From: an uncultured Oscillibacter sp.
Lineage (GTDB): Bacteria > Bacillota > Clostridia > Oscillospirales > Oscillospiraceae
Assembly (NCBI GenBank): GCA_910585245.1
Contig: CAJUCO010000027.1
Location: 1 to 33,834, forward strand
Direction of reading: 5' to 3'
Length of the DNA: 33,834 nucleotides
A model generated the notes under the pieces. That model searched no databases. It was not told the DNA's origin and was given only the letters and a program-made list of their open reading frames with translations. Shown one piece after another: positions 23,854 through 31,246 of this stretch. A program made the translations under genes and the position numbers. Each line of letters begins with the position of its first letter. The stretch's first letter is position 1.

Positions 23854-24788
23854 TGTGGTGGATTCCTGTTTCTGTCGTCATCGTCCTGCTGGCCATTTTG
23901 ATCATTTCCAACGTCCATATCGTCCAGCAATCCCGGGCCTACGTAGTGGAGTGGCTGGGCCAGTTCCACACCGTCTGGAATCAGGGCCCTCACGTCAAGG
24001 TTCCCTTTGTCATGCGGGTGGTCAAAAAGGTCTCTTTGAAAGAGCAGGTGGCGGACTTCCCGCCCCAGCCCGTCATTACCAAGGACAACGTCACCATGCA
24101 AATTGACACGGTGATCTATTTCCAGATCACGGACCCCAAGCTCTACACCTATGGCGTGGAGCACCCCATGAGCGCCATTGAAAACCTGACGGCCACGACC
24201 CTTCGAAACATCATCGGCGACATGGATTTGGAACAGTCTCTCACCAGCCGGGACATCATCAACTCCCGGATGCGCTCCATCCTGGACGAGGCCACAGACC
24301 CCTGGGGCATCAAGGTCAACCGGGTGGAACTGAAAAACATCATCCCCCCCAAGGACATTCAAAACGCCATGGAAAAGCAGATGAAGGCCGAGCGGGAACG
24401 CCGGGAGTCCGTCCTTCAGGCCAAGGGCCAGAAGGAGTCCCAGGTGCTGGTGGCCGAGGGCGAAAAGCAGGCCGCCATCCTCCGGGCCACGGCGGCCAAG
24501 GAGGCGGCGATCCTCCAGGCCGAGGGCGCCAAGCAGGCCCGTATCATGGCCGCCGAGGCGGAGGCCGAGGCCATCACCCGGGTCCAGACCGCCCTGGCGG
24601 AGTCTCTGCGGCTTTTGAACGCCGCCGCCCCCAACGACCAGGTGGTGAAGCTCAAGGCCCTGGAGGCCATGCAAAAAGTGGCCGACGGCAAAGCGACAAA
24701 GATCATCATTCCCAGCGAGATTCAGGGACTGGCGGGTCTTGCCGCCAGCGCCAAGGCGGTGTTCGAGTCCGAGGAACCCAAGAAGTAA
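23853..24788 (+). CDS. SPFH/stomatin-like membrane protein (QmcA type)
   Basis: 311 residues: a single N-terminal membrane helix (about 4-22), an SPFH domain (about 25-190, with VITKDNVTMQIDTVIYFQI and IGDMDLEQSLTSRD typical of the stomatin/QmcA group), then a long Ala/Glu/Lys-rich coiled coil (about 190-262) and a short C-terminal part. Such proteins form large ring oligomers in the membrane that scaffold microdomains or regulate membrane proteases. The NfeD partner overlaps by 1 nt. It is followed by a terminator hairpin that is itself interrupted by element copy 2. Confidence 0.93.
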   Translation: MWWIPVSVVIVLLAILIISNVHIVQQSRAYVVEWLGQFHTVWNQGPHVKVPFVMRVVKKVSLKEQVADFPPQPVITKDNVTMQIDTVIYFQITDPKLYTYGVEHPMSAIENLTATTLRNIIGDMDLEQSLTSRDIINSRMRSILDEATDPWGIKVNRVELKNIIPPKDIQNAMEKQMKAERERRESVLQAKGQKESQVLVAEGEKQAAILRATAAKEAAILQAEGAKQARIMAAEAEAEAITRVQTALAESLRLLNAAAPNDQVVKLKALEAMQKVADGKATKIIIPSEIQGLAGLAASAKAVFESEEPKK

Positions 24789-24808
24789 CTCTGTTTTATC
24801 TGCAAAAA

Positions 24809-24836
24809 GCGGTCCCCGTCCATTGGACGGGGACCT
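24809..24836. repeat. Left direct repeat (terminator hairpin) of element copy 2
   Basis: 28 bp identical to 24998-25025, containing the stem GGTCCCCGTCC/GGACGGGGACC. It is preceded by AAAAA but its T tract is missing because the element begins here. Confidence 0.85.
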
Positions 24837-24997
24837 CAGGCTGTCGAAAAAGGATTTTCGACAGCCTGAGCAAGTGTTTCAGACCTTGCAAAAGGTCTGA
24901 AACACTTCTGATTCAAAACGAGAGAAACCCCTGATGGGTTTCTCTCGTAGCTCTTTTCCTTTCCGTCCCATTTTAGACGGCACTTTTTTGACAAGCT
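24837..24997. mobile_element. Three-hairpin MITE-like element, copy 2 (161 bp)
   Basis: Bracketed exactly by two perfect 28-bp direct repeats. Hairpin 1 is a 16-bp stem (CTCAGGCTGTCGAAAA and complement; its first CT comes from the flank). Hairpin 2 is a 14-bp stem (AAGTGTTTCAGACC and complement). Then come TGATTCAAAACGA, hairpin 3 (GAGAGAAACCC/GGGTTTCTCTC), a CTCTTTTCC tail, a CCGTC...GACGG hairpin and the end TTTTTTGACAAGCTG. The ends form an imperfect inverted repeat (CAGGCTGTCGAAAAA against CAGCTTGTCAAAAAA, 12 of 15). No coding capacity. Its right half is almost identical to 7643-7722, and its whole layout matches 12766-12930. Confidence 0.7.
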
Positions 24998-25025
24998 GCG
25001 GTCCCCGTCCATTGGACGGGGACCT
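24998..25025. repeat. Right direct repeat (intact terminator) of element copy 2
   Basis: The same 28 bp as 24809-24836, here followed by GCTCTTTTT, so this copy is a complete intrinsic terminator for the SPFH operon. Confidence 0.85.
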
Positions 25026-25043
25026 GCTCTTTTTCCGGCGGAC

Positions 25044-25235
25044 TCATTCCTCGTCTTCCTCTTCCTCCTCCCGGACGGGTTCCTTGTCATTCTGGGCCAT
25101 ATAAATTTCCTCCGTGTGAAATTGGGCCTCTTTGAGATAATCCTTTGCCATACCAATGTTCAGCTTGTCCAACTCGTCCAGCGCGTCGGAAACAGCGTTG
25201 AACATGATGGAGTACATTTTGCAATAATACGACAT
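25044..25235 (-). CDS. Small acidic helical protein (63 aa), unknown
   Basis: A 63-residue protein: a helical N-terminal part (MSYYCKMYSIMFNAVSDALD, then LNIGMAKDYLKEAQFHTEEI) and a tail of almost only Glu and Asp. ATG 25235 lies 7 nt after GGAGGGAAGG. I recall similar small proteins in Clostridia, often near prophage-type genes, but know no function. Codon use and the AT-rich upstream region differ from the GC-rich neighbours. It is divergent from the Arc-type gene, sharing the palindromic intergenic region, and the two may form a regulator-target pair. Confidence 0.7.
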   Translation of the reverse strand: MSYYCKMYSIMFNAVSDALDELDKLNIGMAKDYLKEAQFHTEEIYMAQNDKEPVREEEEEDEE

Positions 25236-25268
25236 AGCCTTCCCTCCATATAAACATATTTTATATTT

Positions 25269-25291
25269 AAAGAATATATAATATATTCTTT
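25269..25291. promoter_or_regulatory. Perfect 23-bp palindrome between divergent small genes
   Basis: AAAGAATATAT, a central A, then ATATATTCTTT: an exact inverted repeat in the AT-rich gap between the acidic protein and Arc-type genes. A second smaller palindrome, ATGACATCAT, lies at about 25333-25342. Both are candidate operators for the ribbon-helix-helix protein. TATATTATA at about 25351-25359 could serve as its -10. Confidence 0.55.
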
Positions 25292-25371
25292 TCAAACATA
25301 ATAACACAGAATGAATATAAAGTAAATAAATAATGACATCATTTTGAGGCTATATTATAGGGAAGGATACT

Positions 25372-25545
25372 ATGAAAAGCTATTCAATCCGCATTGACGA
25401 GCAGCTATTGCACAAGCTCCACATTATTTCCGCCTATGAAGGCCGTTCCGCCAACAGCCAGGTCCTGATTTTAATTCGCGACGCCGTGGAGGCCTACGAA
25501 GCCAAACACGGCAAGATTGAACTGGGAGAGAACAAGGATTCCTGA
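25372..25545 (+). CDS. Arc-type ribbon-helix-helix DNA-binding protein (57 aa)
   Basis: A 57-residue protein. SYSIRIDEQLLHKL gives the DNA-contacting beta strand and first helix, and EGRSANSQVLILIRDAVEAY gives the second helix with the Arc-family R-S-x-N-x-[QE] motif. These proteins act as dimers on short palindromes. GGAAGGA lies 5 nt ahead of ATG 25372. It is divergent from the small acidic protein and close to two palindromes, so autoregulation is likely. The local base composition is lower in GC than the surrounding genome, hinting at acquisition. Confidence 0.8.
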   Translation: MKSYSIRIDEQLLHKLHIISAYEGRSANSQVLILIRDAVEAYEAKHGKIELGENKDS

Positions 25546-25747
25546 CCGTTGGCGGGGAGGGAGACAGGCCGCCAAGCACCCTCAAGGGGCACGCCGCCGC
25601 CGTAAGCGGCAAGCCGCCAGCAGCGGACACAGAGCACCGGCCCATTTACCGGAGCATCGGCGGCAGCGAAAAGAGAAGGGAGTCCATTCAACAACCACCA
25701 AAACCCCCGCCCGCACCACGCCGCGGGCTGAAAACTTGCGTAAAAAA

Positions 25748-25779
25748 ACGGAGGCACGCTCAGCGCGCCTCCGTCTTTC
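25748..25779 (+). terminator. Probable terminator downstream of the Arc-type gene
   Basis: Stem ACGGAGGC-CGC/GCG-GCCTCCGT (25748-25774) preceded by AAAAAAA and followed by CTTTCG; it could work in both directions, better on the minus strand. Confidence 0.6.
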
Positions 25780-26025
25780 GTCCCCCCGCAGGGGCCGTAC
25801 TTCCTTTTCTCTTTTCCTCGCAAGGAGGACGCGGCGGCTCTAAATGGCAAAGCCATTAAGAGCCGCCCAGTGGACCGTGCACGGCCCGTTTTCTCTTTTC
25901 CTTCTGGAAGGAAAGCAGGGGCCCCCGCGCGGTCTGCCGCGTGGGGAGAGGAGGAAGGAACGGAGCAGAGCGGAGTCCTCGCCGTCAGGCGGGGGCGGAG
26001 CGGGCGGAGTTTCTTCCGACGACAT

Positions 26026-26060
26026 GGGGGGTGCATTGCACCAGCTAGCATCCTAGCTGA
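26026..26060. repeat. GC-rich hairpin repeat, copy downstream of leuS
   Basis: GGGGGGTGCATTGCACCAGC followed by a hairpin whose stem (CAGCTAG/CTAGCTG) differs from the copy at 28601-28633 (CAGCCCT/AGGGCTG) while staying paired, then GAA. A CGCCCGCAAGGGCG hairpin lies next to it, as in the other copy but on the other side. Confidence 0.6.
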
Positions 26061-26096
26061 ACTCCTCCCCGCCCGCAAGGGCGAGCACCCCCCCCC

Positions 26097-28523
26097 TCAC
26101 TGGGGCTTCACAATCAAATTCACCAGCCGGTTCTTCACAAAGACGGTCTTGACCACCTTCATCCCCGCCGTGGCCTTCTGAATCTTTTCCACGGTCATGG
26201 CGGCGTCTACCACCGCCTGCTCCTCGCTGTCCGTGGGCATGGACACCGTACCTTTGAGCTTTCCGTTCACCTGGATGGCAAATTCCACCGTGGAGGCCAC
26301 GGTCTTGCTCTCGTCATAGACGGGCCAGCTACTCTGGCAGCACATCTTGCCGGTTTCGGCGGCAAAGCCAAACCGCTCCCACAGCTCCTCGGTGATGTGG
26401 GGGGCGAAGGGGTTCAAAAGCTGAATCAGGGTTCTTATGTCCCCTTTCGTGACCCCGTTGGCCGTCAGCTCGTTCACCGCCGTCATCATGGCTGCAATGG
26501 CCGTGTTCATTTTCAGGCTGTCAATGTCCCCGGTGACCTTTTTGATGGTCCGGTGCAAAATGGACTCGTTGGCGGGGGAGGGGTTCGGGTCGTCCTTGGC
26601 GCTCTCCGCCAGGTTCCACACCCGGTCCAAAAAGCGCTTGGAGCCCTTCACCGCCTCGGTGGACCAGATGGCCGCCTGCTCGAAGTCGCCCACGAACATG
26701 ATATACAGCCGCATGGTGTCCGCGCCGTACTGGGCCACAATGTCGTTGGGGTTCACCACGTTCCCCCGGGATTTGGACATCTTCTCTCCGCCCTCGCCCA
26801 GGATCATACCGTGGCTGGTCCGCTTGCCGTAGGGCTCTTTCGTAGGCACCACGCCGATGTCATAGAGGAATTTGTGCCAGAAGCGGCTGTACAGCAGGTG
26901 CAAGGTGGTGTGTTCCATGCCGCCGTTGTACCAGTCCACGGGAGACCAGTAGTCCAGAGCCTCCTTGGAGGCCAGGGCCTTGTCGTTGTGGGGGTCCATA
27001 TACCGGAGGAAGTACCAGGAGGAGCCCGCCCACTGGGGCATGGTGTCCGTCTCCCGCTGGGCGGGGCCGCCGCAACAGGGGCAGGTGGTGTTCACCCAGT
27101 CCGTCATTTTTGCCAGGGGGCTCTCGCCTGTGTCGGTGACCTCATAGCTCTCCACCTCGGGAAGGAGCAGGGGGAGCTGGTCTTCCGGCAGGGGCACCCA
27201 GCCGCATTTTTCGCAGTTCACCAGGGGAATGGGCTCGCCCCAATAGCGCTGGCGGCTGAACACCCAGTCCCGGAGCTTGAAGTTTGTCTTCAGTTGGCCA
27301 AAGCCGTGTTCCACGGCGTATTGCTTCATGGCGGGAATGGCCTCTTTTACCGTCATGCCGTTCATGAAGCCGGAGTTTACCATGATTCCGGTTTCATCCT
27401 TAAGGACAAAGGCCTCCTTGGTGATGTCGCCGCCCTTGACCACCTCCACAATGGGAAGGCCAAACTTGGTGGCAAACTCCCAGTCCCGCTGGTCGTGCCC
27501 CGGCACGCCCATGACGATGCCGGTGCCGTAGCCCATCAACACATAGTCGGAGACAAACATGGGGACGGCCTCGCCGGTGACGGGGTTGAGGACTTCAATG
27601 CCCTCCAGCCGGACGCCGGTCTTCTCCTTGTTCAGCTCGCCCCGCTCGAAGTCGGACTTCCGGGCGGCCTCCTCCTGATAGGCGGCCACAGCCTCCCAGT
27701 TGCCGATGCGGTCTTTCCACTTGGTAAGCAGGGGGTGCTCCGGGGAAATGACCACATAGGAAACGCCAAACAGGGTGTCCGCCCGGGTGGTGTAGACGCT
27801 GACGCTGTCCTCCGTGTTGGTTTGGAAGGTCAGCTCGCAGCCCTCGGAGCGGCCAATCCAGTTCCTCTGCTGGATCTTCACCCGGTTGATGAAGTCCACG
27901 TCCTCCAGATCGTCAATGAGCCGGTCGGCGTATTTGGTGATGGCCAGCATCCACTGGCTCTTTTCCTTGCGGATCACCTCGCCGCCGCAGCGCTCGCAGA
28001 CGCCCTCCACCACTTCCTCGTTGGCCAGGACGATTTTGCAGCTGGTGCACCAGTTCACGGGCATGGAGGCCTTATAGGCCAGACCCTTTTTGAACATTTG
28101 GAGGAAAATCCACTGGGTCCACTTGTAGTAATCCGGGTCCGTGGTGTTGACCTCCCGGTCCCAGTCGAAGGAATAGCCCAGCATCCGGAGCTGCTTGCGG
28201 AAGTTGGAGACGTTGTCGTGGGTCACCTTGGCGGGGTGAATGTGGTTTTGCACGGCGTAGTTCTCCGTGGGCAGGCCGAAGGCGTCGTAGCCGATGGGGA
28301 AGAGGACGTTGAAGCCCTGCATCCGCTTTTTGCGGCAGATGATGTCCATGGCGGTGAAGGGCCGGGCGTGGCCCACGTGGAGACCCTGGCCGGAGGGGTA
28401 GGGGAATTCGATGAGGCCGAAGAATTTTTCCCGGCTCTTGTCGCCGTTGACGGCGGTGAAGGGTTTTTCTTCCAGCCATTTGGCTTGCCATTTCTGCTCA
28501 ATGGCGGTGAAATCGTACTTCAT
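26097..28523 (-). CDS. leuS: Leucyl-tRNA synthetase
   Basis: 808 residues, full length for bacterial LeuRS. The class I signatures are present: HVGH (49-52, the HIGH box) and KMSKS in the C-terminal half (EKMSKSRGNVVNPNDI). The zinc-type cysteines NWCTSCKIVL and CERCGG lie near residue 160-185. The CP1 editing domain (about 220-410) includes TTRADTLFGV and GTGIVMGVPGHDQRD, with the Asp that binds the amino group of misloaded residues. It charges tRNA-Leu in the cytoplasm. AAGGAG is 7-8 nt before the ATG. A consensus promoter lies directly upstream, so expression does not depend on the T-box in front of the DUF2500 gene. Confidence 0.97.
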   Translation of the reverse strand: MKYDFTAIEQKWQAKWLEEKPFTAVNGDKSREKFFGLIEFPYPSGQGLHVGHARPFTAMDIICRKKRMQGFNVLFPIGYDAFGLPTENYAVQNHIHPAKVTHDNVSNFRKQLRMLGYSFDWDREVNTTDPDYYKWTQWIFLQMFKKGLAYKASMPVNWCTSCKIVLANEEVVEGVCERCGGEVIRKEKSQWMLAITKYADRLIDDLEDVDFINRVKIQQRNWIGRSEGCELTFQTNTEDSVSVYTTRADTLFGVSYVVISPEHPLLTKWKDRIGNWEAVAAYQEEAARKSDFERGELNKEKTGVRLEGIEVLNPVTGEAVPMFVSDYVLMGYGTGIVMGVPGHDQRDWEFATKFGLPIVEVVKGGDITKEAFVLKDETGIMVNSGFMNGMTVKEAIPAMKQYAVEHGFGQLKTNFKLRDWVFSRQRYWGEPIPLVNCEKCGWVPLPEDQLPLLLPEVESYEVTDTGESPLAKMTDWVNTTCPCCGGPAQRETDTMPQWAGSSWYFLRYMDPHNDKALASKEALDYWSPVDWYNGGMEHTTLHLLYSRFWHKFLYDIGVVPTKEPYGKRTSHGMILGEGGEKMSKSRGNVVNPNDIVAQYGADTMRLYIMFVGDFEQAAIWSTEAVKGSKRFLDRVWNLAESAKDDPNPSPANESILHRTIKKVTGDIDSLKMNTAIAAMMTAVNELTANGVTKGDIRTLIQLLNPFAPHITEELWERFGFAAETGKMCCQSSWPVYDESKTVASTVEFAIQVNGKLKGTVSMPTDSEEQAVVDAAMTVEKIQKATAGMKVVKTVFVKNRLVNLIVKPQ

Positions 28524-28542
28524 GTGTGATCTCCTTCTATTT

Positions 28543-28571
28543 ATAATATGGCTATTATCACGCTTTTACAA
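28543..28571 (-). promoter_or_regulatory. Sigma-A promoter of leuS
   Basis: On the minus strand TTGTAA (28566-28571), 17-bp spacer, TATTAT (28543-28548), leaving a short leader of about 15 nt. Confidence 0.7.
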
Positions 28572-28600
28572 AGCGGGGGGTGTAGTCGCCCTTGCGGGCG

Positions 28601-28633
28601 GGGGGGTGCATTGCACCAGCCCTCAAAGGGCTG
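28601..28633. repeat. GC-rich hairpin repeat, copy upstream of leuS
   Basis: GGGGGGTGCATTGCACCAGC followed by the CAGCCCT/AGGGCTG hairpin and GAA; compare 26026-26060. It lies in the 130-bp gap between the DUF2500 and leuS genes. Confidence 0.6.
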
Positions 28634-28652
28634 AAATCCCGGGGGCTGCGCA

Positions 28653-29033
28653 TCAGCTCCGCTCGAAGCTCAAATACCGGGTCCCCTGGAAGGTCAAGCT
28701 CCCCTGGTCTCCCTCTACCAGCATTCCGTACTCGGAACCGCTGACGCTGAGCTCCATCCGGTCCCCGCTCTCCACCTGAAAGGTGGCGTAATAGGTTGTG
28801 CTGGTATGACTCATGCTGTCTTGATGATGGTGGCGGGAAACCTGCGTCCGCTTGGCGACTACCTGGGCGGAAACCGTCAGCCGGGGGGAGGCGTTGTTTT
28901 TGCTCCAGGTGCCAACGCCCCGGACCGCCATCACAACAAACGTGCCGATGACAACGGCAAACACCGTGAAGAACAGAAATGGGAAAATCGAAAATATCAG
29001 GTCAAACCCACCCATTCCAAACCCTGCGATCAT
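28653..29033 (-). CDS. DUF2500 membrane protein
   Basis: 126 residues: one N-terminal membrane helix (about 9-36), then a soluble beta-rich domain of the DUF2500 type (VSAQVVAKRTQVSRHHH, TTYYATFQVESGDRMEL, GSEYGMLVEGDQGSLTFQGTRY). The family has no assigned function. AAAGGAGAG is 6-7 nt before the ATG. Unusually, the T-box leader at 29055-29293 lies directly ahead of this gene, with leuS as the next gene 130 bp on. It may ride on an operon whose main T-box target was or is leuS. Confidence 0.85.
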   Translation of the reverse strand: MIAGFGMGGFDLIFSIFPFLFFTVFAVVIGTFVVMAVRGVGTWSKNNASPRLTVSAQVVAKRTQVSRHHHQDSMSHTSTTYYATFQVESGDRMELSVSGSEYGMLVEGDQGSLTFQGTRYLSFERS

Positions 29034-29054
29034 AAGCTCTCTCCTTTCTCAAAC

Positions 29055-29293
29055 GACGAAAACGCCCCCAGCCTGTGCGGCCAGGGGCGTCGGTTAAAAC
29101 GCGGTACCACCCTGTTCAGCCGCCAAAGGCGGCCCTTGGGGCCCGGTAACGGGGGCAAACCGCCCCGCCCTACCTCTCGGGCGGGAGACTCCGGGACCAG
29201 TGATCCACAAGTCTCCCCCCACCGGCTCACAGCGTCCGCCGGCTCTCTGAGGGCGGGAAGACCCGTCTTTTTTCCCTTCATCGTCTTTCAACA
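29055..29293 (-). promoter_or_regulatory. T-box leader, probably leucine specific
   Basis: On the minus strand: stem I with TCAGAGAGCC, a specifier loop bounded by GTCTTCCC/GGGGAGAC above and GGGA/TCCC below, the T-box core AACAGGGTGGTACCGCG (29101-29112 region), and a terminator stem (ACGCCCCC/GGGGCGT, 29062-29090) followed by TTTCG. In the Met leader of this window the specifier ends one base before the lower stem; the same position here reads CTG (Leu). Other readings of the loop (ATC, ACT) cannot be excluded. The nearby leuS gene supports Leu. Confidence 0.85.
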
Positions 29294-29299
29294 GGCCCT

Positions 29300-29328
29300 A
29301 TTGTACGGGTGCAAGCCGGTTTTGTCAA
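29300..29328 (-). promoter_or_regulatory. Sigma-A promoter of the Leu T-box leader
   Basis: On the minus strand TTGACA (29323-29328), 17-bp spacer, TACAAT (29300-29305). Confidence 0.85.
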
Positions 29329-29360
29329 GTGAAAAAATTCTGGGGAACCCTCCGCCGTTC

Positions 29361-30893
29361 TTACTTCTCCTTCACCTCGTCGAAGAGCTTCTCAATCCCC
29401 GTGTCCGGGGCCGGGGTCAGCAGGCTGACGATGACGATGGCCGCCAGACCCACCACAAAGGCGGGCAGCAGCTCGTAGATATCCAGCGCCCCCCCCATGG
29501 GCCGCACCAGGAACTTCCACACGAAGATCATCACGCCGCCGGCAACCAGGCCCGCCATGATGCCCTGACGGTTGCTCCGCTTCCAGTAAAGGGCACAGAG
29601 GATGGCGGGACCGAAGGCCGCGCCGAAGCCCGCCCAGGCGAAGGACACGATCTGGAACACGTTGCTGCCGGGGTCCGAGGCCAGAAACAGGGCAATCACA
29701 GCGATGACCACTACCGTCAGCCGGGCGATCAGCATAGTCTGCTTCTCCGTCAGCTTCACGCCGAAGACCTCCTGGACGATGTTCTCCGAGAAGGCGGAGG
29801 AGGCCGCCAGCAGCTGGCTGTCCGCCGTGGACATGGTGGCGGCCAGGATGCCCGCCAGGATGCAGCCCGCCACAATGGCGGGGAACACGCCGTAGCTGGA
29901 CAGCAGGTCGGAGAGTTTGACGATGATGGTCTCCGTGGCGCTGCCCTCCAGGAAGGGCACCTTGCCCGCGGCGGAGACCGCGTGGCCCACGATGCCGATG
30001 AACACCGCCACACCCATGGAGATCACCACCCAGACGGCGGCGATGCGGCGGGAGAGGGTCAACTCGTTCTCGTCCCGGATGGCCATGAACCGCACCAGAA
30101 TGTGGGGCATTCCAAAATACCCCAGACCCCAGGCCATCATGGAGACAATGCGGATAAACCCATAGGGGTCCGCCGCCCCGGTGGAGACGTTATAGGTCTC
30201 CGTGAAGCTGAAAAAGCCGGGGAGCGTCTGGGCGTGGGCAATCACCGCGTCCATGCCGCCGGCCTGGACCACGCCGAAGACCACGATGACCGCCAGGGCC
30301 GCCGTCATGATGACGGACTGAATCAAATCCATGGTGGCCACTGCGTTGAACCCTCCGATGGAGGTATAGCTGATGATGACAATGGCTCCGATGATCACCG
30401 CCGCCATGTAGTCCCAGCCAAAGAGGCTGTTGAAGAGCTTGCCGATGGCGGCAAGGCCGGAGGCCACGTAGGGCACGAAGAAGATCAGGATGATCAGAGC
30501 GGAGATGCACATGATGACGGGCTTCTTCTCCCCATAGCGTCTGGAGATGAAACTGGGAATGGTGATGGCGTCCAGCTTCACGCTGTACCGCCGGAGCTTT
30601 TTGGCAACCAGCAGGAAGTTCAAATAAGTGCCCACGGCCAGACCGATGGCGGTCCAGCTGGCGTCCGCCACGCCGGAGAGGTAGGCAAGACCCGGGATGC
30701 CCATGAGCAAGTAACTGCTCATGTCGGAGGCCTCGGCGCTCATGGCGGTGACCAGAGGGCCGATGCCCCGGCCGCCCAGGTAGAAGCCCTCGGCGCTCTT
30801 TTTGGACCGGCGTCCGATCATCACCCCGGTGAAGATGACGAAGCAGAGGTACAAGATAATCGTACCCATAATGTAGACTTGTGCGGTAGACAT
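29361..30893 (-). CDS. putP: Sodium/proline symporter (PutP type)
   Basis: 510 residues with about 13 membrane helices of the sodium:solute symporter family. It shows the PutP signatures: FYLGGRGIGPLVTAMSAEASDMSSYLLMG in the first two helices (Na+ and substrate residues), TSIGGFNAVATMDLIQ in the middle, and the family motif region MSTADSQLLAASSAFSENI. It imports proline (or a related solute) with Na+. AAGGAGAGAG lies ahead of ATG 30893. A promoter with an extended -10 lies just upstream, beside a long inverted repeat. The C-terminal tail is short and acidic. Confidence 0.92.
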   Translation of the reverse strand: MSTAQVYIMGTIILYLCFVIFTGVMIGRRSKKSAEGFYLGGRGIGPLVTAMSAEASDMSSYLLMGIPGLAYLSGVADASWTAIGLAVGTYLNFLLVAKKLRRYSVKLDAITIPSFISRRYGEKKPVIMCISALIILIFFVPYVASGLAAIGKLFNSLFGWDYMAAVIIGAIVIISYTSIGGFNAVATMDLIQSVIMTAALAVIVVFGVVQAGGMDAVIAHAQTLPGFFSFTETYNVSTGAADPYGFIRIVSMMAWGLGYFGMPHILVRFMAIRDENELTLSRRIAAVWVVISMGVAVFIGIVGHAVSAAGKVPFLEGSATETIIVKLSDLLSSYGVFPAIVAGCILAGILAATMSTADSQLLAASSAFSENIVQEVFGVKLTEKQTMLIARLTVVVIAVIALFLASDPGSNVFQIVSFAWAGFGAAFGPAILCALYWKRSNRQGIMAGLVAGGVMIFVWKFLVRPMGGALDIYELLPAFVVGLAAIVIVSLLTPAPDTGIEKLFDEVKEK

Positions 30894-30926
30894 GAAATCT
30901 CTCTCCTTTTCCGTTCAGTGGGTGCT

Positions 30927-30955
30927 ATCATAGCACACTTTTTACTAGAACAAAA
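30927..30955 (-). promoter_or_regulatory. Probable promoter of putP
   Basis: On the minus strand an extended -10 TGCTATGAT (TATGAT at 30927-30932) with a poor -35 TTTTGT (30950-30955) at 17 bp, abutting the inverted repeat; this layout suggests an activator. Confidence 0.5.
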
Positions 30956-30956
30956 G

Positions 30957-30996
30957 ACAGAACAGAGTATAGAATGCAGTCTAAACTCTGTTCTGT
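30957..30996. promoter_or_regulatory. 17-bp-arm inverted repeat upstream of putP
   Basis: ACAGAACAGAGTATAGA (30957-30973), six bases, then its complement with one mismatch (30980-30996). It ends 2 bp before the putP -35 position, so it may be an operator. An RNA hairpin is the alternative. Confidence 0.55.
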
Positions 30997-31084
30997 AGTA
31001 TTTGTAAGGAATTTTTTATTATCAATTCTTTTCCGCCGTACAAATTTTAATAAAAACATCCGGCTAAAAGCAGGGTTTTTGTTT

Positions 31085-31246
31085 AGGCCTTGTTTGATAA
31101 ACGGCGGAATGCCCAACGGCGAGAGATTTTTTCGTCAATCAAGGCAAATTTTCGCAGGTGGGCTGCCGCCCAGCAAGAAAGTTTCACGCAGAGTGGCGGA
31201 AAAATATCCGCCTCTTGGGTGTTTTGACATTTTTCAAATAAGACCT
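31085..31246. mobile_element. MITE-like repeat, family 2, copy A (162 bp)
   Basis: 162 bp closely matching 31926-32087 in the same orientation. Terminal inverted repeats GGCCTTGTTTGA and GGTCTTATTTGA (reversed right end) are flanked by TA on both sides, the pattern of IS630/mariner-type MITEs. No coding capacity. Its right end touches the 3' end of tetR. Confidence 0.75.

Larger units (their letters stand above)
25546..26095. other. Gene-free stretch with several hairpins
   Basis: No credible gene on either strand: the long open frames here have atypical composition and no ribosome site. It holds the terminator at 25748-25779, a long stem at about 25833-25867 (GGCGGCTCT...ATGGC/GCCAT...AGAGCCGCC), a GGACCGTGCACGGCC palindrome near 25873, and a repeat unit at 26026-26060 that recurs upstream of leuS. 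Confidence 0.6.

Noticed and set aside
25494..26078. A 194-codon minus-strand frame in the gap before leuS
   Set aside because: No ribosome site, biased composition, and it runs across a terminator and hairpin repeats.
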